14,509 nt of DNA from Flavobacteriaceae bacterium (GTDB taxonomy: Bacteria > Bacteroidota > Bacteroidia > Flavobacteriales > Flavobacteriaceae), in NCBI GenBank assembly GCA_026992695.1, contig JALWYP010000379.1:1-14509 (forward strand), given 5' to 3'. This document shows, piece by piece, positions 9,231 to 14,509 of the stretch. Positions within the stretch are counted from its first letter, which is position 1. Each line of letters begins with the position of its first letter. The notes under the pieces are model-generated. The model was not told the origin of the DNA. It saw nothing but the letters and a program-made list of their open reading frames with translations, and made no database searches. The position numbers and the translations under genes are program-made.

Positions 9231-9297
9231 TAGTTGCTATGTGCGGTAGGCAAGTCAGGTTTCTAGTTTCTGGTTTCTGGTTTATAGTTTTTGGTTA
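9231..9297. repeat. Composite repeat copy B: degraded palindrome plus six CTGGTTT-like units
   Basis: The left palindrome arm is degraded (TTGCTATG), but the core TGCGGTAGGCAAGTC (9242-9256) is identical to copy A. It is followed by six 7-mers, CAGGTTT, CTAGTTT, CTGGTTT, CTGGTTT, ATAGTTT and TTGGTTA (9256-9297). Confidence 0.75.
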
Positions 9298-9331
9298 AAG
9301 AAAAATTCTAAATCCTAAATCGAAAAAATAA

Positions 9332-9353
9332 TCAATCGAGAAAATTGTCAATC
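9332..9353. repeat. 22-bp direct repeat, second copy
   Basis: Identical to 9145-9166, 187 bp further on. The copies follow the same order relative to the CTGGTTT composite repeats (A, repeat, B, repeat), which suggests duplication of a larger unit that has since decayed. Confidence 0.8.
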
Positions 9354-9364
9354 ATCTAATTTCG

Positions 9365-9409
9365 AACCTACAAGGTTACCCTCACTTCTTCCTTCTCAAA
9401 CCTTGCAGG
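9365..9409. repeat. Imperfect inverted repeat AACCTACAAGGTT / AAACCTTGCAGG
   Basis: AACCTACAAGGTT (9365-9377) is itself nearly palindromic and pairs with AAACCTTGCAGG (9398-9409) across a 20-base CT-rich loop. This resembles a small intergenic repeat familiar from Bacteroidota genomes; that recognition is from memory only. Confidence 0.5.
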
Positions 9410-9499
9410 ATAACTTCTCAATAAATCTTTTGTCACTTGTCTTAATTCAGAATTCACTTTTTACTTTTCATTTTCATTCTTCAATCATATTCATTAACA

Positions 9500-9536
9500 A
9501 AAAAAGTCGTCTTGAAATATTCAAAACGACCTTTTT
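9500..9536 (-). terminator. mdh intrinsic terminator
   Basis: 17-base arms at 9500-9516 and 9520-9536, 21 bp past the mdh stop. On the minus strand the two non-Watson-Crick positions become G-U pairs, so the RNA stem (GGUCGUUUUGAA with UUCAAGACGACU) is continuous and ends in a T run. On the plus strand the same positions are A-C mismatches, so it works best for mdh. Confidence 0.8.
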
Positions 9537-9557
9537 GATTCGTACTAAAAACGTTTA

Positions 9558-10484
9558 TTAAATCGCTAACAAACCATTGGTTTTTTTAATGGCTTCGGCG
9601 CTGGTTTTCATTTTTTCTTTTTCGGCTTCCGTTAATTCAATTTCAACTATTTTTTCAATACCGTTTTTTCCTAGAATAACCGGAACTCCAATACACAAAT
9701 CGTTTAAACCATACTCTCCTGTAACGTAGGTAGAACAAGGGAACATTTTCTTTTGGTCGCAAGCAATGGCTTGTACCATTCCGGATACGGCGGCTCCAGG
9801 TGCATACCAAGCAGATGTCCCCAATAATTTGGTTAAAGTAGCGCCTCCCACTTTGGTATCTTCGGCTACTTGATTTAATCTTTCTTCAGACAAAAATCTT
9901 GTTACGGGAATACTGTTTCGGGTCGCCAATCTTGTTAAAGGAATCATTCCTTTATCGCTATGTTGTCCTACTACCATCCCGTCTACATCGCTTATGGGGC
10001 ACTCTAAGGCTTCGGCTAAACGATATTTAAAGCGTGCGCTATCTAAAGCCCCTCCCATCCCGATGATTCGAGTTCTTGGTAAGCCTGTTGTTTTATGTAC
10101 CAAATACGCCATTGTATCCATAGGATTACTTACTACAAGAATAACGGCATCGGGTGAATGTTGTATTAAACTTGCTGAAACACTTTTAACAATACCTGCA
10201 TTAATACCTATTAATTCTTCGCGTGTCATTCCCGGCTTACGCGGAATACCACTGGTAATAACCACCACATCACTACCGGCGGTTTTTGAATAATCGTTGG
10301 TTACTCCTGTGATTTTGGTATCAAAACCGTTTAATGAAGCGGTTTGCATCAAGTCCATTGCTTTCCCTTCGGCATACCCTTCTTTAATATCAAGGATAAC
10401 TACTTCTGAGGCAAAGTTTTTAATAGCGATATACTCGGCACAACTGGCTCCTACGGCTCCTGCACCTACTACTGTTACTTTCAT
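9558..10484 (-). CDS. mdh: Malate dehydrogenase (LDH-like MDH family)
   Basis: Cytosolic enzyme that interconverts malate and oxaloacetate with NAD in the TCA cycle. 308 aa, the size of the LDH-like bacterial MDH group. The dinucleotide fold has GAGAVG (7-12) and Asp32, the acidic residue that favours NAD over NADP. The active-site loop GIPRKPGMTRE carries Arg82 and Arg88; an Arg at position 82 is the malate-versus-lactate determinant. Further sites are SNPMD with Asn120, ALDSARF with Asp148 and Arg151, and GQHSD with the catalytic His175. The start ATG is 25 bp downstream of a TACCTTTG promoter element, and a terminator follows the stop, so it is likely a single-gene transcript. Confidence 0.96.
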   Translation of the reverse strand: MKVTVVGAGAVGASCAEYIAIKNFASEVVILDIKEGYAEGKAMDLMQTASLNGFDTKITGVTNDYSKTAGSDVVVITSGIPRKPGMTREELIGINAGIVKSVSASLIQHSPDAVILVVSNPMDTMAYLVHKTTGLPRTRIIGMGGALDSARFKYRLAEALECPISDVDGMVVGQHSDKGMIPLTRLATRNSIPVTRFLSEERLNQVAEDTKVGGATLTKLLGTSAWYAPGAAVSGMVQAIACDQKKMFPCSTYVTGEYGLNDLCIGVPVILGKNGIEKIVEIELTEAEKEKMKTSAEAIKKTNGLLAI

Positions 10485-10508
10485 TTTGTGTGATTTTAAA
10501 TTCGATTA

Positions 10509-10516
10509 CAAAGGTA
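10509..10516 (-). promoter_or_regulatory. mdh promoter, -7 element TACCTTTG
   Basis: On the minus strand TACCTTTG fits TAnnTTTG exactly and ends 24 bp before the mdh ATG. I see no TTG at the expected -33 distance; that region is AT-rich. Confidence 0.6.
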
Positions 10517-10540
10517 CGATTTTAATAAGATTTTTTTAGG

Positions 10541-10574
10541 TTTTAGAGGTGAGATTTTAGAGGTGAGATTTTAG
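10541..10574. repeat. 14-bp tandem repeat upstream of mdh
   Basis: Two exact copies of TTTTAGAGGTGAGA (10541-10554, 10555-10568) and a partial third, TTTTAG (10569-10574). It lies between the mdh -7 element and the TPR gene stop. Its 14-bp period matches the tandem at 9023-9060 but the sequence is different. Confidence 0.8.
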
Positions 10575-10657
10575 GGATAAATATGAGTAGGGAGACTAAC
10601 TAATTAAACTAATATACGACAAACAGGTTGGGTTATTTTTTTAACTTATCTGTTATA

Positions 10658-11488
10658 TTAGATGCCAAACCAAGCTTTTCTGAGTTGATACGGATAACGT
10701 TCGTAAATGACATTATCTTCATTAATAGTAAACCCGTTTAGCAAGTCTTCTTTGGCTTCGAGAATATACTGTTTAGCTTTTTCGCTGTTGCCTAACAAAT
10801 ACAGACATCTGCCTTTGTAAAATTTAGCATCACTAAACCTATCATACGCTGCTAATGCTTTGTTAAAATGTAATATAGCGTTTTCATAATCACCTAGTTC
10901 CATAGTAGCAATCCCTAAGTAAAGTAAATCTAAATAATGCACCCAACCATCTCCTCCATCTGCTTGAGTTTGTTTAATGCTTTTTTCAAGATTTTCTTTA
11001 GCTTTTTCAAATTGATTTAATTGAAGGTGACTAATTCCAATATAGAAATAATAGGTGTGATCCATCACATATCCCTCTCCAAATTTATCCAAATACGTTT
11101 TGAAATCTAAAATAGCATCGTTATAATTTTTTGAAAAGATACATTTCATAAAACCTGCATAGTCAAGATATTTTTTTGGGTTAAGCGTTGCTGCTTTGTT
11201 TAAAAAAGGCAACCCTAATTCGTCTTTATCTTGTTTATATAACGGCATGGCTCTTTGTTGATATAGGTAGGCAAATGAGGGGAATTTTTTTATAGCACTA
11301 TCTATTGAATCTCTATATCTTTTACTGTTTATACCATAGGCTCGGAAATGTTTTACTAAGCTATCAGAGATTTCTTCTTGCTCGAGTAGTGTATATTTTT
11401 TTATAGGATTAGTTGGTGGGTTTTGATTTTTACAAGAATAATTTATACAAATGAAAAGTAACAGGCAAGCAGGAAAAAATAGTTTCAT
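10658..11488 (-). CDS. TPR-repeat lipoprotein of unknown role
   Basis: 276 aa. A hydrophobic signal ends in a lipobox, NYSC, with Cys19 as the lipidation site, followed by an Asn/Pro-rich linker (20-28). The rest is helical with tetratricopeptide-like units at about residues 71-104, 144-177 (YFYIGISHLQLNQFEKAKEN), 186-215 (LDLLYLGIATMELGDYENAI) and 221-250 (AKFYKGRCLYLLGNSEKAKQ). TPRs are protein-protein interaction scaffolds, and lipidation suggests an envelope location. It begins 33 bp after the stop of the second DUF6588-like gene, so it is probably the last gene of a minus-strand cluster, although TACATTTA (11506-11513) could be a weak promoter of its own. No partner can be named. Confidence 0.8.
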   Translation of the reverse strand: MKLFFPACLLLFICINYSCKNQNPPTNPIKKYTLLEQEEISDSLVKHFRAYGINSKRYRDSIDSAIKKFPSFAYLYQQRAMPLYKQDKDELGLPFLNKAATLNPKKYLDYAGFMKCIFSKNYNDAILDFKTYLDKFGEGYVMDHTYYFYIGISHLQLNQFEKAKENLEKSIKQTQADGGDGWVHYLDLLYLGIATMELGDYENAILHFNKALAAYDRFSDAKFYKGRCLYLLGNSEKAKQYILEAKEDLLNGFTINEDNVIYERYPYQLRKAWFGI

Positions 11489-11521
11489 GGGATAGACTTA
11501 AAAAGTAAATGTACAAAAAAA

Positions 11522-12538
11522 CTAAAACAATCTGTAGTGTAGTGCAACATTTGCATTAGCAAAAGTTCCTATGCTTACAGTTGAAGACAGATACCATTTT
11601 TTATTTTTAAAAAAGTAATTAACCCCCACATCGCCTTTAAAATGTGTTTTCGTTTGGTCTAAAAGAACCAGCAAATCATTAAACAAATCTAAAACCAAAC
11701 CCTCTTTTCCGCTTAATAAGTAATTAAATTTGTTTTGAGTTACTCCTAACGAAGCATTAATTTCGAAGTTTCCTGTTTTCTTTGAAGCAATCGCTTGATA
11801 TAACCAAGAATCGGCATCAATAATTACACCGTCTAAGGTGGTTAGCGGTTCGGTATTAGAGGGCGAACCTACAGGTTTTATGTTTACCGAATCGAAAAAC
11901 AGATTCAAATCAAATTTTGAATACGATACCAATAATGCTACTTCAATCGGATTCTTTTTATCGCCTCTAAAGTATTGCGAAAGTGTATGTTTTAGGGCAA
12001 TACCAAAAATTTCATAATTTGAAGCATCAATGGTTATTCTTGGCGAATATCGCACCGTTACATCGGTTTCTTTCCAAAGTCCTACGGTAGCTTGCAAATA
12101 GGGATGCGCCAATACATTCATTTTAACTCCTTCAAAGGCTTGAAGTTCGTATTGGTTATCATCTATAAAAAAATCAAAAAAAACATTAGTATCGCCACCT
12201 AATGCAGTTGGTATTTGAGCTTGTTGAAGCGATTGATCTTGAATTACTAACGAATTAAAATCGGAGTTTTTTATTGTAAAGGATTTTTGATTTTTAGGGA
12301 TAAACAGTGCATTAATATGTAACGAAAAATCGACATTAAATTTACCCACACTTGTTGCCGAAGTGTACCAAGCACCAGATGATTGATATGCCGAAGCGGT
12401 TCCTGCCGGAGACACATATTGCTTAGACATAAAAACCATATCGGTTATAAAAGCGTTTAAATCGGGACTGGAAACTTGTGCAGACATTTTACTTAAAAAA
12501 ATACTACCAAGTAAGACAAGGATTTGTATTTTTTTCAT
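11522..12538 (-). CDS. DUF6588-like outer-membrane barrel protein, second paralogue
   Basis: 338 aa. A Sec signal peptide (residues 1-21, cleavage near MSAQ) is followed by alternating hydrophobic and polar beta-strand segments, ending in an aromatic residue (HYRLF), as outer-membrane barrels do. It is clearly related to the gene just upstream: shared blocks include GAWYTS, INALFIPK..KSFTIKNSDF (77-94), IPTALG (109-114) and IFGIALKHTLSQYF (177-190). The ATG overlaps the upstream stop (TAATG read on the minus strand), so the pair is translationally coupled. It is shorter than the upstream copy and more diverged from the DUF6588 pattern as I remember it, so the family call is weaker. Function unknown. 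Confidence 0.7.
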   Translation of the reverse strand: MKKIQILVLLGSIFLSKMSAQVSSPDLNAFITDMVFMSKQYVSPAGTASAYQSSGAWYTSATSVGKFNVDFSLHINALFIPKNQKSFTIKNSDFNSLVIQDQSLQQAQIPTALGGDTNVFFDFFIDDNQYELQAFEGVKMNVLAHPYLQATVGLWKETDVTVRYSPRITIDASNYEIFGIALKHTLSQYFRGDKKNPIEVALLVSYSKFDLNLFFDSVNIKPVGSPSNTEPLTTLDGVIIDADSWLYQAIASKKTGNFEINASLGVTQNKFNYLLSGKEGLVLDLFNDLLVLLDQTKTHFKGDVGVNYFFKNKKWYLSSTVSIGTFANANVALHYRLF

Positions 12539-13605
12539 TATCTAAAGCTAAATGAAATTCCCATATTTGCGGTATTGTATTGTTGAATAGAATAATCGGC
12601 AAATAGCTTAAACCACGCAGCATTAATTCGCATTCCGATGGTTGCCTTCATTCCTGTTAATTTATAATCAAAATCTATTGGGTCTGTTACGGTTTCTGTT
12701 TGTTCTCCCGAAATAGGCACACCAGAGATGTCTTCTAAGCTATAATTAAAAGTGTATTCACCTTTTACTTTGGTTGAAGCTTTACCTCCTACATAACCCA
12801 GCCCTGCATAAAAGTTTACGATTTTCAAATTTAAACCGCCCACCAATTGAAGCGTATAAGCATTAATGTTAATATCGGTTTCTTGGTTTACTCCTACAGA
12901 AGAGTCTTCGGGTGTATATTTAATTCGAGTGGCTGTGTAGGCACCCAAAACCGAGACATCTAAAATTGGTGTTTTTTCAGCAACGCCAAAATACTGCATT
13001 AAATCGTGTTGCAAGCCAATACCGTACAGGCTCATTTTTACATCTTTCCCTCCAATCCCTGGAACCAATCGTATTTTTAGGTCGGTTTTAGCAAACAACC
13101 CCACTCCTACTTGAATCATTGGAGTAGGAATGGCTGCTACGGGAAGCTCGTCTTCAATACCATCTAATGTTTCAAAAGAAGCAACCTTAAAACCGGTATG
13201 ACTTCCTAAAGGAACGGTATTTCCCAATGCATCTATCGGAATTTTTACAGCTATTCTTTTATTACTGGTCTGTCCCATTGCGGTAGGCAAAGCATCCTGC
13301 GAAAGTCCGCTTTCTAATTCTAAAAATGTATATTCTGAATTTTTAAAAATAAAGGTTTTGTCTGAGCTAGGAACAAAAGAAGCCAAAGCATTAATAGTAA
13401 TATCAAAACCTAGTTTTTTATGTGTTTTTCCTGAATGATACCAACCTCCTCCTAAATTATATATTAATCCATTATATACAGGTTCTAGATAGTTACCCAA
13501 ATAAACAGAAGCATCTTTTGATCCGGAAGCTAAAATATCTTCAAAATTTTGTGCGTGCAGGGTTCCTATAAAAAGGATAAAGAAAAAACAAGCTTTAAAT
13601 TTCAT
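12538..13605 (-). CDS. DUF6588-like outer-membrane barrel protein, first paralogue
   Basis: 355 aa from the ATG at 13603-13605. A signal peptide (1-18, cleavage near LHAQ) is followed by YLGNYLEPVYNGL, GGGWYHSGKTHKKLGFDITINAL and SSDKTFIFKNSEY (35-92), LPTAMG (106-111), and LYGIGLQHDLMQYFG (193-207). This pattern matches what I recall of the DUF6588 family of Bacteroidota. The rest is beta-rich with a terminal ADYSIQQYNTANMGISFSFR, typical of an outer-membrane barrel end. A 20-residue longer reading from 13665 is unlikely because it would put the promoter inside the gene and bury the signal peptide. Possible roles such as a porin, adhesin support or sorting partner are not testable from sequence. 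Confidence 0.78.
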   Translation of the reverse strand: MKFKACFFFILFIGTLHAQNFEDILASGSKDASVYLGNYLEPVYNGLIYNLGGGWYHSGKTHKKLGFDITINALASFVPSSDKTFIFKNSEYTFLELESGLSQDALPTAMGQTSNKRIAVKIPIDALGNTVPLGSHTGFKVASFETLDGIEDELPVAAIPTPMIQVGVGLFAKTDLKIRLVPGIGGKDVKMSLYGIGLQHDLMQYFGVAEKTPILDVSVLGAYTATRIKYTPEDSSVGVNQETDININAYTLQLVGGLNLKIVNFYAGLGYVGGKASTKVKGEYTFNYSLEDISGVPISGEQTETVTDPIDFDYKLTGMKATIGMRINAAWFKLFADYSIQQYNTANMGISFSFR

Positions 13606-13635
13606 AACTGAAAGAGATTTGGGTTTTCTAGAAAG

Positions 13636-13665
13636 TAAAGATATTAAAATATTAATGGCTTCCAA
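13636..13665 (-). promoter_or_regulatory. Promoter of the DUF6588-like/TPR cluster (TTG-N19-TATCTTTA)
   Basis: On the minus strand TTG (13663-13665), a 19-bp spacer and TATCTTTA (13636-13643) match the Bacteroidota promoter with one mismatch (final A in place of G). It lies 30 bp before the ATG at 13605 and supports that start over the upstream one. Confidence 0.5.
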
Positions 13666-13702
13666 AAAGATTTAAAAATCCATCTTTTTATTAAAAACAG
13701 AA

Positions 13703-13744
13703 AAACCTCACAATTTTCTTCTTAAAATGAAATTTGTGAGGTTT
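13703..13744 (-). terminator. gyrB intrinsic terminator
   Basis: AAACCTCACAA (13703-13713) and TTGTGAGGTTT (13734-13744) form an 11-bp perfect stem about 30 bp after the gyrB stop. On the minus strand the second arm runs into a T-rich tail (TTTTTCTGTTTTT). Confidence 0.8.
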
Positions 13745-13772
13745 CTAAAATCTTATAGATTTAATTTATTTC

Positions 13773-14509
<737 letters not shown>

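Larger units (their letters stand above)
8960..9499. other. Noncoding, repeat-rich intergenic region between secDF and mdh
   Basis: No plausible gene is seen on either strand between the secDF promoter and the mdh terminator. The stretch is made of degenerate short motifs: CTGGTTT 7-mers, a 14-bp tandem, a 22-bp direct repeat, a CCTACC/GGTAGG palindrome and an AACCTACAAGGTT inverted repeat, each listed separately. Similar 'tttctggtttctgg' and 'acctacaaggtt' text occurs between genes in many Bacteroidota genomes from my general knowledge, though I could not search for it. There is no transposase remnant and no clear terminal inverted repeat bounding the whole block. Confidence 0.7.

Noticed and set aside
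9000..9300. CRISPR array or insertion sequence
   Set aside because: Repeat units are 7 and 14 bp without unique spacers, and there is no cas gene, transposase fragment or paired terminal repeat.
10620..10657. Terminator after the TPR lipoprotein gene
   Set aside because: AACAG/CTGTT and GTTA/TAAC can pair, but the stem is short and interrupted and no T tract follows on the minus strand.
13606..13665. N-terminal 20-residue extension of the first DUF6588-like gene
   Set aside because: It would push the signal peptide inward and overlap the promoter; the ATG at 13605 begins a normal signal peptide.

Overview
The window looks like a stretch of chromosome from a member of the Flavobacteriaceae (phylum Bacteroidota); the genus cannot be named from the sequence alone. 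The evidence is an AT-rich composition, Bacteroidota-type promoters (TAnnTTTG at -7, in one case with TTG at -33), A-rich translation leaders in place of Shine-Dalgarno sites, a fused SecDF, and a large Cys- and Asp-rich repeat protein of the kind exported by the type IX secretion system (T9SS).

Layout: (a) 1-1752, minus strand, the N-terminal 584 residues of a large secreted repeat protein that runs off the left edge. (b) 1889-5783, plus strand, a housekeeping run: folE (GTP cyclohydrolase I), cysS (cysteinyl-tRNA synthetase), yidD (membrane insertion factor), lgt (lipoprotein diacylglyceryl transferase) and a DUF192 lipoprotein whose start overlaps the lgt stop. (c) A 16-bp perfect hairpin at 5802-5839 serves as a two-way terminator against the convergent secDF (5860-8862, minus). 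(d) 8863-9557 is noncoding: the secDF promoter, then about 540 bp of degenerate short repeats, then the mdh terminator. (e) 9558-10484, minus, mdh (malate dehydrogenase). (f) 10658-13605, minus, a three-gene accessory cluster: a TPR lipoprotein and two adjacent paralogous DUF6588-like outer-membrane-barrel candidates. (g) 13773-14509, minus, the C-terminal part of gyrB, cut by the right edge.

Functional links: yidD, lgt, secDF and the DUF192 lipoprotein all concern export, membrane insertion or lipidation of envelope proteins. The TPR lipoprotein, the DUF6588-like pair and the repeat protein are probable clients of those pathways. folE, cysS, mdh and gyrB are ordinary core genes.

I see no phage, transposase, CRISPR array, toxin-antitoxin or defence system. 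The least explained parts are the DUF6588-like pair with the TPR lipoprotein, the repeat-rich secDF-mdh gap, and the truncated repeat protein. The rest is a conventional core-genome block.
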